A stretch of 64,000 bases of DNA, from the IMG/VR virus record IMGVR_UViG_3300021088_000008, positions 1 through 64,000 of that record; one strand, written 5' to 3'. Position 1 is the stretch's first letter; each line of letters opens with the position of its first letter. The position numbers were made by a program, and so were the translations under genes. Shown here one piece after another: positions 49,224 to 57,989 of the stretch. Source of the stretch: a virus. The notes beneath the pieces were generated by a model. It made no database searches and was not told where the DNA came from. It worked only from the letters and a program-made list of their open reading frames with translations.

Positions 49224-50101
49224 AACTCGCATCCCTGATCTTCGCCACCGTCATCATGTCGATTTTTTCGACTGGATTGGAGGCGGAACCCGCAAAGATT
49301 CTGAAATCCCAAGTGGGCCCGACGTTTCAGGCGGACGTCGCGGCCTATGCCAAGGAAATGATGGATTGGAAGGCTCACATGGCTGCGGTCGCTGCAGACA
49401 AGGCTGCCGGCGTGCCGAAGGAAAAGGCCCATGCGCCCTTCCCGCCGCCAATAGCTCCTGCCGACGTCGCCGCGGCGGTCGACGATACGGGCACACCGAA
49501 CTATGTCATCGTCGACGATGGCCCGACACCGGATCAAGTTCTTGCGGCGAAGAAACAGGCGCTGATCAGCGAGATCCAGGAGGCCGAGGTAGCGCAGATC
49601 GAGAAAGTCATCCCGGCGGCGAAGCTTCGCGCCGCCGAGTTTCGAGCCGCCGACATACAGGTGGCGGATGCCGCGGCAGTTGAGCAATCGCTGCGCGCGG
49701 TTGACAATGAGCGGAACAAGTTGGCCGCTCTCAATAGCCAGCAAGAGAAAATTGAAATGAAGTTGGCGGCCGAGCAGCCGGGACTGATCGGAGCGGCCAT
49801 GCAATCTATGACCGGGCTCGGCGCGGTGATTGCCTCTGATCTGGCGGCAGCAAAAGCGCTTGATCAGCCGATCGCCGATCAGGCCGCGGTGGTGAAGCAG
49901 GCCGAGGCCGCCTACGCCGACCGGCCAGCCCTAATGGCGAAGACCAGATCACCCGCCGATCACGCCTTCATGCTGGCGCGAGAGGCCAACAGGAAGACGG
50001 TCGAATCGATTCACCGATGGGCGGCGCAGGCGATGTCCGATGTTGCCGATCTGACCACGGCGAATGTCGATGCGTGGAAACTGCCACCGTTCCAGAACTG
50101 A
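49220..50101 (+). CDS. secreted coiled-coil protein next to fibres, 293 aa
   Basis: Overlaps the previous stop. Signal MKLASLIFATVIMSIFSTGL, cleavage near EA-EP. Long helical regions follow (EIQEAEVAQIEKVIPAAKLR, RAVDNERNKLAALNSQQEKI). Probable structural or chaperone role for fibres. No known family. Confidence 0.68.
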   Translation: MKLASLIFATVIMSIFSTGLEAEPAKILKSQVGPTFQADVAAYAKEMMDWKAHMAAVAADKAAGVPKEKAHAPFPPPIAPADVAAAVDDTGTPNYVIVDDGPTPDQVLAAKKQALISEIQEAEVAQIEKVIPAAKLRAAEFRAADIQVADAAAVEQSLRAVDNERNKLAALNSQQEKIEMKLAAEQPGLIGAAMQSMTGLGAVIASDLAAAKALDQPIADQAAVVKQAEAAYADRPALMAKTRSPADHAFMLAREANRKTVESIHRWAAQAMSDVADLTTANVDAWKLPPFQN

Positions 50102-50110
50102 GGGGAATCG

Positions 50111-52321
50111 ATGCGCCATTTCAAAGCGGCCCTCTTCGCGTTGCTGGCGCTCCTGCCGAGCGCCGCGCTGGCGCAAAGTCTGCCGCCATGGCCGATCACG
50201 ACATATGGATATGTTGCGAGCCCGGCGCAGTGGGGCGTGCTCGCCACCATGAAGCAAGACTACCTCGGCGCACCTCCGGTCTTGACGTCCGGCGGAATCA
50301 TGACCGGCGAGTTGACCACGGCGCCCGCGACTGCATCGAGGTCGGGATTCAATTGTCCTCCTGGCGTGGCGCCGACGTCACCTGTCAACGGTGATATTTG
50401 GTGTACCAATGCCGGTGTGTTCTCTCAAGTTAACGGATCGACGATCGGTCCGCTGATAGGTGGCGGATCATCAACATTCACGGGAACGTCTCCCATTGTT
50501 CCGACGTTTCCAGGCGGAGGCGTCGTTAATTACGCATTCAATTTCTCGGTTTCAAATACGTTCCTGGCGAATCAAACCGGGCAGGGCGCGACCACGACTC
50601 AGCCAGGATGGTATGCACAGATCTCCGGAGACACATTCGCTCGTGCGCGCATCGGTCCCAATTCGGCTGATGTTGCGGCAGTAAGCTTCGGACCGGGCAA
50701 TGCCGCGCGAGACACCCACATTGAGAGAGCGGCGCCAGCTACGTTGCGCCTTGGATCCACCGATGCAGCGGCTCCGATCGCCCAAACGCTTATCGTGCAG
50801 AACGTCATCGCTGGAACGTCAAATACGGCTGGAACAAATCTAACGATTAATGGGTCACAGGGGACTGGAACCGGTGGCGGCGGCTCCATTATCTTTCAGG
50901 TTGCCCCGTCCGGAAGCACTGGGACCGCACAGAATGCACTGTCTCCGGCCCTGACTCTGAACAGTTCTAAGTTGGCAACATTCGGTGGTCACGTCTCAAT
51001 TGAAGGAGTTACGTCCGCCGGGGCCACCGGCACCGGAAATTTGGTGTTTGGATCGTTACCGACGATATCAACGCCGACTATCGCAGGCGGCGCGCTATCT
51101 GGCACATTCTCAGGAACGCCAACATTCTCTGGCGCGAATTTCCTAACCCTGTCAAATCTTGCGCAATCGTCGGCCGGCGCCCAATTCCTCGGTGTTTCCG
51201 GAGCATCTACCGCTAACTATGCGCCATTCACGCTGGCTAGCCTCGCCAATTTGGCTTCTCCTAGCCCGACGCTTGATCTGATCCCGATCACCGACCATAC
51301 GACCGGAACCATAAAAAACGTGACGCCAGCCGCGATCGCAGGATCGGTGGTTTCCGGTGTCGCGACCCTGAACAGCCAGACCGGGAACCTCGTCGGATGG
51401 ACGCCGCCGCAGGGGCGCCTCAGTCTCAGCACCGCAGCAGTCATGACCGCGAGCGTTGCCGGCGCTACGGCTATCAACTATGTGGCTTACACCGGCCACA
51501 ACGTTCCGATCTACAACGGAACTGCCGTCGTGCAGGCCCAGATCTGCGCAGCGAATACTATCGGGAATTGCTTGCTATCCGTGACGCTCGGGAGCAACTG
51601 GCTAGCCAGCACGTTCTATGATTGGCTGATCGCATGGAACAGTGGAACGCCAACACTGTGCAGCGTCGCATGGACCAATTCGACGACGCGGGCGACGGCG
51701 CTCACCCCGATAGATGGCCTGAACACCAATGCGTCGTCATTCACATGCGCCACCGGCAACAGCACAAGCATCACCGTTCCAGCAAACCAGGGAACTTACG
51801 TCGGGACGTGCGAAACTGGATTGGCCGGACAGTTTAATCACATCTATGGCGGCACGGCTGCCGGCGGCACGGCGGCCTTCATAGGGTGCTGGAATGCCTT
51901 CAACCGGATCCAGCAGCGAACAATCGTCAGCGATACAACGGCATCATGGACCTATGCCGTCGCACTCACGTGGCGCGCCGCAAACGCCGGGCTGCCGGCC
52001 CACGTACAGGGAACATTCGTGAGAGGCCTCGCAGAGGATAGCCTTGTGGGAACCTACTATGGGTTCTCGCAGCCGGGCGCCGGATCGGCATCTGCCGTCG
52101 GCGTTGGATTGGATTCCACAACGACGCCATGCGGGATAACGATGCCGGCCACACAAGCTGCCGTCAATCAGGCCGTAACAGCGAACTGCGCTTCGATTCC
52201 AGGGATTGGCGCTCATGTCATGGCCGCCCTCGAATGGAACTTCAATACGACTGCTGGTACGTTCTACGGACTTCCGAATGCTGGCGGTCAAACCGGACTT
52301 GAAATGGTCTTCTCATACTGA
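50111..52321 (+). CDS. tail fibre / receptor-binding protein with signal peptide, 736 aa
   Basis: MRHFKAALFALLALLPSAAL gives a signal cut before QSLPPW. The middle is Gly/Thr/Ser-rich beta (GNLVFGSLPTISTPTIAGGA, a frequent fibre motif). The C-terminal domain from about 440 (LSLSTAAVMTASVAGATAIN, YVAYTGHNVPIYNGT) is a compact beta domain with several Trp and Cys and is likely the receptor-binding head. Confidence 0.8.
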   Translation: MRHFKAALFALLALLPSAALAQSLPPWPITTYGYVASPAQWGVLATMKQDYLGAPPVLTSGGIMTGELTTAPATASRSGFNCPPGVAPTSPVNGDIWCTNAGVFSQVNGSTIGPLIGGGSSTFTGTSPIVPTFPGGGVVNYAFNFSVSNTFLANQTGQGATTTQPGWYAQISGDTFARARIGPNSADVAAVSFGPGNAARDTHIERAAPATLRLGSTDAAAPIAQTLIVQNVIAGTSNTAGTNLTINGSQGTGTGGGGSIIFQVAPSGSTGTAQNALSPALTLNSSKLATFGGHVSIEGVTSAGATGTGNLVFGSLPTISTPTIAGGALSGTFSGTPTFSGANFLTLSNLAQSSAGAQFLGVSGASTANYAPFTLASLANLASPSPTLDLIPITDHTTGTIKNVTPAAIAGSVVSGVATLNSQTGNLVGWTPPQGRLSLSTAAVMTASVAGATAINYVAYTGHNVPIYNGTAVVQAQICAANTIGNCLLSVTLGSNWLASTFYDWLIAWNSGTPTLCSVAWTNSTTRATALTPIDGLNTNASSFTCATGNSTSITVPANQGTYVGTCETGLAGQFNHIYGGTAAGGTAAFIGCWNAFNRIQQRTIVSDTTASWTYAVALTWRAANAGLPAHVQGTFVRGLAEDSLVGTYYGFSQPGAGSASAVGVGLDSTTTPCGITMPATQAAVNQAVTANCASIPGIGAHVMAALEWNFNTTAGTFYGLPNAGGQTGLEMVFSY

Positions 52322-52332
52322 GGTAAGATTTC

Positions 52333-53268
52333 ATGCTATATGCTCGGATCATCGTTCTTCTATTTCTCGCCTTCATCATCAGCCCGGCACTAGCGCAGCG
52401 CGGTTCATCATCGCCCGATCCTAACCAATTGAATACGAACTTTCCCGTTAGCATCGGATGTACGATCAATCCAAATGTCAATGCCGTAACGCTGCAAGCC
52501 AGCCAGATTCCAAATCCGGCCAACCATTATCTTGTTGCGATCGTCGACGGGCAGTCCAACGGCACCAACATCATCCCCACGACCTACACGCCAACGAACG
52601 CGTCTGCTATCCTGCAGATGAACATCGGTGATGGAGGTGTCTATTCGATTTCGGACCCGGTTCTTGGGACATGCCTCAACGCGGCTGGTTCTGGTTGGAG
52701 TATGCTGCAGCTTTTTGACGCCTTGATCACGGCGGGTAAATTCGACCACGTCCTCGTTGAGCCTATCAACGTCGATGGCACGGCGGTTGCCGACCACGCG
52801 AGCGGATTTCTTCAAGGCAGGTTGGCTACGGCAATCAATCGTCTCGCCGCGAAGGGCTGGGTTGCCGGAACCAACATCACAGTGATCGTGATCTGGATGC
52901 AGGGCGAGAGTGACAATCTAGCGGGAACCACTCAGGCAAATTACACGAGCACATTGAACTCTCTTATCGCGCAGAGCCGAGCCGCCGGGTTTGCTGGGCC
53001 ATGGTTTGTTCCGGAAGAAACTTGGGATAACGGTGCGGCATCGACCGCCGTGCAGCTTGCACAGACGAGTGTATCACCAAGCGGCGTGATCAACACTTCC
53101 GCGAGCGTCTATCCGGGCCCCAACCTTGACGCTCTGGTTGGATCGATATGCACAGGGTCGGCGGCATGTCGACAGGCCGATAATACGCACTTCACGACCG
53201 CAGCACGTGCTAATGTCACGTCGGTATGGCAGACCGCACTTCACGCCGCATTGCCATCCATTTTTTAG
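52333..53268 (+). CDS. SGNH / sialate-O-acetylesterase-like carbohydrate esterase, 311 aa
   Basis: Signal peptide MLYARIIVLLFLAFIISPAL. Block I is IVDGQSNGTN with nucleophile Ser75; block III-like IWMQGESDN (about 188-196) supplies the oxyanion Gln; block V ADNTHFT provides Asp283 and His286. This GQSN-type pattern is that of CE6/SASA esterases, which remove acetyl groups from sugars. It should de-acetylate a surface polysaccharide, working with the fibre and the GH5 enzyme. AT-richer than baseplate genes. Confidence 0.85.
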   Translation: MLYARIIVLLFLAFIISPALAQRGSSSPDPNQLNTNFPVSIGCTINPNVNAVTLQASQIPNPANHYLVAIVDGQSNGTNIIPTTYTPTNASAILQMNIGDGGVYSISDPVLGTCLNAAGSGWSMLQLFDALITAGKFDHVLVEPINVDGTAVADHASGFLQGRLATAINRLAAKGWVAGTNITVIVIWMQGESDNLAGTTQANYTSTLNSLIAQSRAAGFAGPWFVPEETWDNGAASTAVQLAQTSVSPSGVINTSASVYPGPNLDALVGSICTGSAACRQADNTHFTTAARANVTSVWQTALHAALPSIF

Positions 53269-53277
53269 GAGTTTCCG

Positions 53278-54132
53278 ATGCGCCATCCTTTCGAGATCCT
53301 GAAGCCGGAATATTCGCAGTTGCTCTCTGCGATGGTGATCCGGAAGGAATGCCGCGCCGAGGTCGACCACGTCGCGATGAAGTTGGTCGGGTTCAAGCCT
53401 CGGTATCAGTCCGTGAGCGTGGCGACCGGCGTGCCGATCGTCTTCATGGCTACGCTATTCGAGCGCGAGGCCGGTTCTGATTTCACGAGAAACGCAGGTC
53501 AAGGCTGGCCTTTGAATAGCATATCGCGGGACATTCCCAAGAACGGACCCTTCCGGACGTGGGCAGATTCGGCGATTGCTGCGTACCATCTCAATGGACT
53601 CGATCGCGTTGGCGCGCCCAACTGGATCTGGGAATTGATCTGCTTCTATGGAGAACTTTTTAACGGGTTTGGACCGCGCGACGAGCATCATCAGCACACC
53701 AGCTATCTATGGGGAGGAACGAACATTCAGACCCCTGGCAAATACGTGAGAGATCACGTTTACGATCCAACCGTGATGGACGAGCAGTTGGGTATCATCC
53801 CGGTCGCCCGCCGAATGGTCGAGATCGACCCGTCGCTGGCGTTGCCGAGCGCTGCGATCGCACCGCCGATCCATTCCGGCATTGCGGCGCCTGAGACCGG
53901 CGTCGATACGAAGTGGGTTCAGACCGCCCTGAACAAGATCGGCTGGGAGCCTCCGCTGCACGTCGATGGCAGCTATGGCGACAAGACGAAAAAGGCGGTG
54001 GAGCATTTCCAGCGTTCCTACAATCTCACGGTTGACTTCGCCGGGCCTGAGACTGTTGCCGCGCTCAAGGAAGCGCTGGCCGCGCTCGACGCGCCGAAGG
54101 AAGAGCCAGCGGCACCGAAGGTTGCGACGTGA
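53278..54132 (+). CDS. endolysin with peptidoglycan-binding domain, 284 aa
   Basis: N-terminal lysozyme-like domain: VFMATLFEREAGSDFTRN (catalytic Glu is probably 62 or 64), GWPLNSISRD and HLNGLDRVGAPNWIWELICF. C-terminal PG-binding type 1: KWVQTALNKIGWEPPLHVDG and SYGDKTKKAVEHFQRSYNL. No signal peptide is seen, so a holin or pore would be needed for export. Confidence 0.88.
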   Translation: MRHPFEILKPEYSQLLSAMVIRKECRAEVDHVAMKLVGFKPRYQSVSVATGVPIVFMATLFEREAGSDFTRNAGQGWPLNSISRDIPKNGPFRTWADSAIAAYHLNGLDRVGAPNWIWELICFYGELFNGFGPRDEHHQHTSYLWGGTNIQTPGKYVRDHVYDPTVMDEQLGIIPVARRMVEIDPSLALPSAAIAPPIHSGIAAPETGVDTKWVQTALNKIGWEPPLHVDGSYGDKTKKAVEHFQRSYNLTVDFAGPETVAALKEALAALDAPKEEPAAPKVAT

Positions 54133-54332
54133 GCCTGTCCAGGGCGGAGATGCTCCAGGCGGTCAAGGATGGTCTGATCGACGCGACCAAGTCGCGCGCG
54201 GCGAACTGCGCCACCAACGGCATCGGCGAGGGCGTTCCCGCCGCTGCGGCGCAGTTCGAGAACGGCATGAAAGAGCTGAAAGACGCTTACGTCGCGTTCT
54301 GCGCCGTGATAGACAGAATTTTCCCCGAATAG
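54129..54332 (+). CDS. small hypothetical protein after endolysin, 67 aa
   Basis: GTG overlapping the endolysin stop. Helical, no membrane segment: EMLQAVKDGLIDATKSRAAN and GMKELKDAYVAFCAVIDRIF. Possible lysis accessory; unknown. Confidence 0.65.
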   Translation: MSLSRAEMLQAVKDGLIDATKSRAANCATNGIGEGVPAAAAQFENGMKELKDAYVAFCAVIDRIFPE

Positions 54333-54341
54333 GAGATCCTG

Positions 54342-55058
54342 ATGCGCCGACTTCTCATCGTACCGGCCCTGCTGCTGTCCTTGGTTCTGCCGGCGGCCGC
54401 GCAGTTCAACAACATCCATCCCGAAGGCGTTCCAATGCCGACTTCGGCCGATGTGGTCGCGTCCCAGAGGGTGGGTGGTCCGGTCGCGATCGGCCAGGCG
54501 CAGTTGCAGAAGGACGATGGCGGCAAGGTTGCGCTGATCTCGGCGCCGGCACCGCCCTCTGGAGGCCTGATCCAGTTTTCCGCCTTCGGCTGGCTTGAGC
54601 CGTACGTCGACTCGGCCGCCAATGCCTTGATCCTGGCGCTCGTCGGGTACATGGCAACCGTGCTCAAGACGAAATGGAATATCGACCTCGATCAGGGGCA
54701 TCGCAACGCGCTGACGACGTTCCTGCAGAACCGCGCTGCATCGCTGATCTCCGATGGCGCCGTTAGAATGAGCGGTAAGTCCGTGCAGGTCGATAACGCG
54801 ATGCTGGCGCGCGCGGCAAATCAGGCGTCGCTGGCAATACCCGGCGTGCTGAAGCGATTCGGCCTGACCCCGGACGTGGTCGCCGCCAAAATCATCGACG
54901 CCATCCCGCAGACGACCGCGGGAGCTGCCATCATCGCCGACGCGCACAAGGACAGCCCGGAGCCGCCGGTAACGGTCACCGACCGCCCCATTGTGCCCTC
55001 GGCGAACGCCGCACCGAGCTTCCTCGTTCCCCCCACGGCGCCGCTGACGGCTGCATGA
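54342..55058 (+). CDS. membrane/exported protein, candidate holin-like, 238 aa
   Basis: AGGAGATCCTG gives a good start. Signal-like start (MRRLLIVPALLLSLVLPAAA), a second hydrophobic helix about residues 85-106 (AANALILALVGYMATVL), then a helical region typical of LLH-type phage holins (NALTTFLQNRAASLISDG, ARAANQASLAIPGVLKRF). C-terminal 40 residues are Pro-rich. Next to the endolysin, it is the best holin candidate but not proven. Confidence 0.6.
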   Translation: MRRLLIVPALLLSLVLPAAAQFNNIHPEGVPMPTSADVVASQRVGGPVAIGQAQLQKDDGGKVALISAPAPPSGGLIQFSAFGWLEPYVDSAANALILALVGYMATVLKTKWNIDLDQGHRNALTTFLQNRAASLISDGAVRMSGKSVQVDNAMLARAANQASLAIPGVLKRFGLTPDVVAAKIIDAIPQTTAGAAIIADAHKDSPEPPVTVTDRPIVPSANAAPSFLVPPTAPLTAA

Positions 55059-55297
55059 ACCGGGTCATTGCGGCGCTGCTGGCCTCGGTGGCGCCTGCGG
55101 CCGCGGCCGAGCACATGGTGATGTTTTCGGTCGCTCCGGATTGCTGCACCACCACCGCTCAGGTCCGCGGCGTGCCATTCTCTCTGGATTCGGGACAGCG
55201 GTTTTGGATCCCGCAATCGTGGTCCAAAGATGCTATCGAGGCCGGCTATCATCCCTGCGGCCGCTATGGCTGCGAGCAGCCCAATGAGCGGCGGTGA
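55055..55297 (+). CDS. small exported Cys protein, 80 aa
   Basis: Overlap of four bases. Signal peptide MNRVIAALLASVAPAAAA. Mature part has PDCCTTTAQVRGVPFSLDSG, GYHPCGRYGCEQ with four cysteines. Could be a spanin-like or host-modification protein; no proof. Confidence 0.6.
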   Translation: MNRVIAALLASVAPAAAAEHMVMFSVAPDCCTTTAQVRGVPFSLDSGQRFWIPQSWSKDAIEAGYHPCGRYGCEQPNERR

Positions 55298-55414
55298 TGC
55301 AGAAATGGCACGGTGGGAGATAATCTGACCCGAATTGCCGCATTTCCTCTTCGACCTGACGTGGTCGGCGCGTACCTTCCCGCGCATTCCGTCACCCCCT
55401 TGAGAGGACACCCC

Positions 55415-56155
55415 ATGAAGAACTTCCTCCGCATTGCGGCGATCGCCGCAGCTTTCCTGGCCGGTCCCGCGCTCGCTGCGGACCTTGCCGTGAAGGCGCC
55501 AGCAGCCCCCGTCTTCACCGGATACCCGTTCGGCACCTCCGGCTTCTACGCCGGCATCTTCACGGAGGCGGGCGGCGGCCCGGTGGTCGCCAGTGTCCCC
55601 GGCGTCAATCCGGCTAGCCTGACCACGACCACAGCAGGTGTTGGCCTGAATGCCGGCTATGCCTGGGGCAGCAAGACCAGCATGTTCGCCTATGCGATCG
55701 AGGGCAAAGTCTCCGCGACCAATTTCAACGGCGCGAATCAGGGTTTCTCGGTCTCAGGTCCAGTTTCGTTCGAGGGTACCGGTCTGATCTGGACGCCCGT
55801 TTCAACCATCCAGAATGCACTCGGGCTGCTGAGCCTGCCGAATCCGTTCAGCAGCGTCGCGCCCTTCCCGCTACTCCCGGTCGGCGTGACCGCCAGCAAT
55901 GTCCAAACCGGGTTCGGCGCCGGCTTCCGCGCCGACGACGTGACGGTGGCATTTCTCGGCGCCGGATCGAACAAGGTCTGGTCGTTCTCGCCCAAGATCG
56001 AGTTCGACCTGATGGAACAGCTCAGCAACGGTTCGGCCGTTCGCGAATATGTCGAGACCGTATTTCAAAATAAGGGCGTCACGTTCGGCGGCCCGGTCGG
56101 AGTAACGTCGACCGTGGGCACGAAGTATCTCGCCGGCGTCGCCGTCGAGTTCTGA
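55415..56155 (+). CDS. outer-membrane beta-barrel-like moron protein, 246 aa
   Basis: AGAGG before the ATG and a signal peptide (MKNFLRIAAIAAAFLAGPAL, cut near ALA-AD). The mature start ADLAVKAPAAPVFTGYPFGT, then GFYAGIFTEAGGGPVV, is the style of Omp25/porin-like proteins in Bradyrhizobiaceae. It ends in Phe after a beta strand (YLAGVAVEF), the outer-membrane barrel signal. It has its own leader and terminator, as expected of a moron. Possible role: blocking superinfection or changing the host surface. Confidence 0.78.
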   Translation: MKNFLRIAAIAAAFLAGPALAADLAVKAPAAPVFTGYPFGTSGFYAGIFTEAGGGPVVASVPGVNPASLTTTTAGVGLNAGYAWGSKTSMFAYAIEGKVSATNFNGANQGFSVSGPVSFEGTGLIWTPVSTIQNALGLLSLPNPFSSVAPFPLLPVGVTASNVQTGFGAGFRADDVTVAFLGAGSNKVWSFSPKIEFDLMEQLSNGSAVREYVETVFQNKGVTFGGPVGVTSTVGTKYLAGVAVEF

Positions 56156-56197
56156 TCGGATCGCGCGCGTCGCGCGAATCATGACAACTGATGCAAC

Positions 56198-56241
56198 CGG
56201 CCTTGATTCCATATATGCAGGAATCAGGGCCGTTTGTTTTT
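56198..56241 (+). terminator. rho-independent terminator after the outer-membrane gene
   Basis: CGGCC / GGCCG and TGATTCC / GGAATCA form one stem (56198-56210 and 56220-56232) with a T-rich tail TTTGTTTTT. Confidence 0.88.
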
Positions 56242-56280
56242 GGTCGCCCAGGACAATTTCGGAGAGTAGGATGCTACCCG

Positions 56281-56577
56281 ATGACCCTGGAGAACTTGGG
56301 CGATTTTCTCGAAAAAGTGTTCGCGTTCATCGCAGCACATGGGATCGCTGGAGCCTTCGCGATCCTGTGGGTGTCCGCGGAGTTCAGGTGGTGGATGGAA
56401 CGGGACGAGCGGAAATCGGCGCAGGCCGAGTTGAAGCAGGTGTCGAGAGACACCACCGAATCAATGAACGACACCGCGAGCGCAATCGACAAGATGGCCG
56501 AAGCGCAGCGATCGACGAACGGAATTTTCGATCGAGTTCTAAACGTGAAGCCGACGAACGGGCGAGGCCGGCGATGA
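56281..56577 (+). CDS. membrane-anchored coiled-coil protein, 98 aa
   Basis: N-terminal hydrophobic segment (VFAFIAAHGIAGAFAILWV), then a charged coiled coil (RKSAQAELKQVSRDTTESMN). Form fits a small phage membrane protein such as an Rz-like or holin partner. The ATG has AGGA ten bases upstream. Confidence 0.6.
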   Translation: MTLENLGDFLEKVFAFIAAHGIAGAFAILWVSAEFRWWMERDERKSAQAELKQVSRDTTESMNDTASAIDKMAEAQRSTNGIFDRVLNVKPTNGRGRR

Positions 56578-56759
56578 CCACGTGGGTGAGGCTCTGGGAA
56601 AAGCTGACGGGGCGTCCCCATCGGCTTAACGATTCGGAGCGCGTGCACGTCGCACGACAGCGGCTGAAAGAGCGAACCTCCATCCTGTCGGCCAAACTTG
56701 ACCCTCTCATTGCCATCGCAATCTACTTCACTACCGACGATCAGAAGGAAGATGAATGA
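56574..56759 (+). CDS. small hypothetical protein, 61 aa
   Basis: ATGA overlap. Basic and helical, with SERVHVARQRLKERTSILSA and an end LDPLIAIAIYFT that may be a short hydrophobic helix. Unknown. Confidence 0.55.
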   Translation: MTTWVRLWEKLTGRPHRLNDSERVHVARQRLKERTSILSAKLDPLIAIAIYFTTDDQKEDE

Positions 56760-57199
56760 TGCAGGCCTTGATCGCTCTCAACGAATACGCGAACACAGAG
56801 TCGGCCATCGTCGCTGTGATTATGCTCCTCGTTTTGTTCGTCTACATTTACGAGCTGTTCCGGCTTCTGAGCGGGCATCTCAGCCCGATCAAGTTCGAAC
56901 GATTCGACGAAGATGACATATATCAATGCCTGATTGGCGTCGCTGGGATGCTGTGCTTCGAGGGCGCCGGCGCCGCCATCACGCGGGTCACCGTCTGGTA
57001 TTGGCGCCGGATCGGGATCGGAGGTGGGGGCGGTCCTATGAACTCCACCCAGGTCACGCTGATGATCATCGGGGCGTTCTTCCTGATCATCGGGCGCGTC
57101 GGGGTGACCTATTTCCTGACGCAACGCGCGCTCGGGAATTGGCCGTGGATGCTGTCGGTCGCGGCCGTTGTAGTCTCGACGGCATGGTATTGGGGTTAA
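56756..57199 (+). CDS. multi-pass membrane protein, 147 aa
   Basis: Overlaps the previous gene. Four hydrophobic helices: AIVAVIMLLVLFVYIYELF, CLIGVAGMLCFEGAGAA, LMIIGAFFLIIGRVGV and SVAAVVVSTAWYW. The number of helices is more than usual for a holin, but location in the lysis end makes it a candidate. 56759 is an alternative start. Confidence 0.65.
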   Translation: MMQALIALNEYANTESAIVAVIMLLVLFVYIYELFRLLSGHLSPIKFERFDEDDIYQCLIGVAGMLCFEGAGAAITRVTVWYWRRIGIGGGGGPMNSTQVTLMIIGAFFLIIGRVGVTYFLTQRALGNWPWMLSVAAVVVSTAWYWG

Positions 57200-57203
57200 A
57201 TCG

Positions 57204-57776
57204 ATGGCCGCCACCACAGCGACTACGATAATCCGTCCAGATCCAGATCCGACGCTGCTTACGACGGAAAACCTGCGTCGTGAGATTGCCAATCTTAAAG
57301 AACTCAGCGATACGAAATTTGGCGGAGTAAGTAACTCCATAGGATCACTTCATGATCTGTTCACCGCCGAGTTGGATAAGTTGGCAAGCGTTACGGCGGA
57401 ACGATTCACTGCTGTTGGGGCTCAGTTCACGGAACGCGATACGCGAACAGATCAGCGGGCTGGGGATACCAAACTGGCCGTTGATGCCGCATTTGCCGCC
57501 GCCAAAGAAGCAACAGCGGAAATCAAAACAGGATTCACGAAATCCATTGATGCGCTGCAGACTTTGATTACGGCGAATACCAAGGCCGCGGATGACAAGA
57601 TTGATGATCTCAAGGAGCGGCTCACGACGATGGAAGCTAGAACCCAGGGGATAGGATCTGCAAATCAGGATAATCGGGCTCTAGTATTCGCGGTCATCGG
57701 ATCCGTATTCGGCGTGATAGCGCTTTTCATCGCAGCCGGATCTCTGATCACCGCGATAATCTCTCATAGCCATTGA
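57204..57776 (+). CDS. coiled-coil protein with C-terminal membrane helix, 190 aa
   Basis: Long helical coiled coil with Thr/Ala/Lys-rich heptads (AEIKTGFTKSIDALQTLITA, DKIDDLKERLTTMEARTQ) followed by one hydrophobic helix, FAVIGSVFGVIALFIAAGSL. Tail-anchored type. Possibly a lysis or membrane-targeted protein; unknown. Confidence 0.65.
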   Translation: MAATTATTIIRPDPDPTLLTTENLRREIANLKELSDTKFGGVSNSIGSLHDLFTAELDKLASVTAERFTAVGAQFTERDTRTDQRAGDTKLAVDAAFAAAKEATAEIKTGFTKSIDALQTLITANTKAADDKIDDLKERLTTMEARTQGIGSANQDNRALVFAVIGSVFGVIALFIAAGSLITAIISHSH

Positions 57777-57800
57777 AGAGCGACGTCGGGGAATGGGGAA

Positions 57801-57989
57801 ATGGCCTCGGTGCAATGGAAGTGCCTTGCCAACGTCTCAAGGAACGGCGACGAGATGTTCTTGCTGAAGCCGGACCCGCCGGACGGCGGATCGCATCTGA
57901 TGGGCCAGATTTCAAAGGCAATCGTTCAATTCGCGATCGGCGAGACCTGGGAGGTCACATTTCGTAAGGTCGAGCCGGAGGCGCCTTGA
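57801..57989 (+). CDS. small hypothetical protein, 62 aa
   Basis: Last gene of the rightward set. Beta-rich, no membrane segment: MASVQWKCLANVSRNGDEMF, TWEVTFRKVEPE. Its end runs 35 bases into the leftward gene at 57955. Confidence 0.6.
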   Translation: MASVQWKCLANVSRNGDEMFLLKPDPPDGGSHLMGQISKAIVQFAIGETWEVTFRKVEPEAP

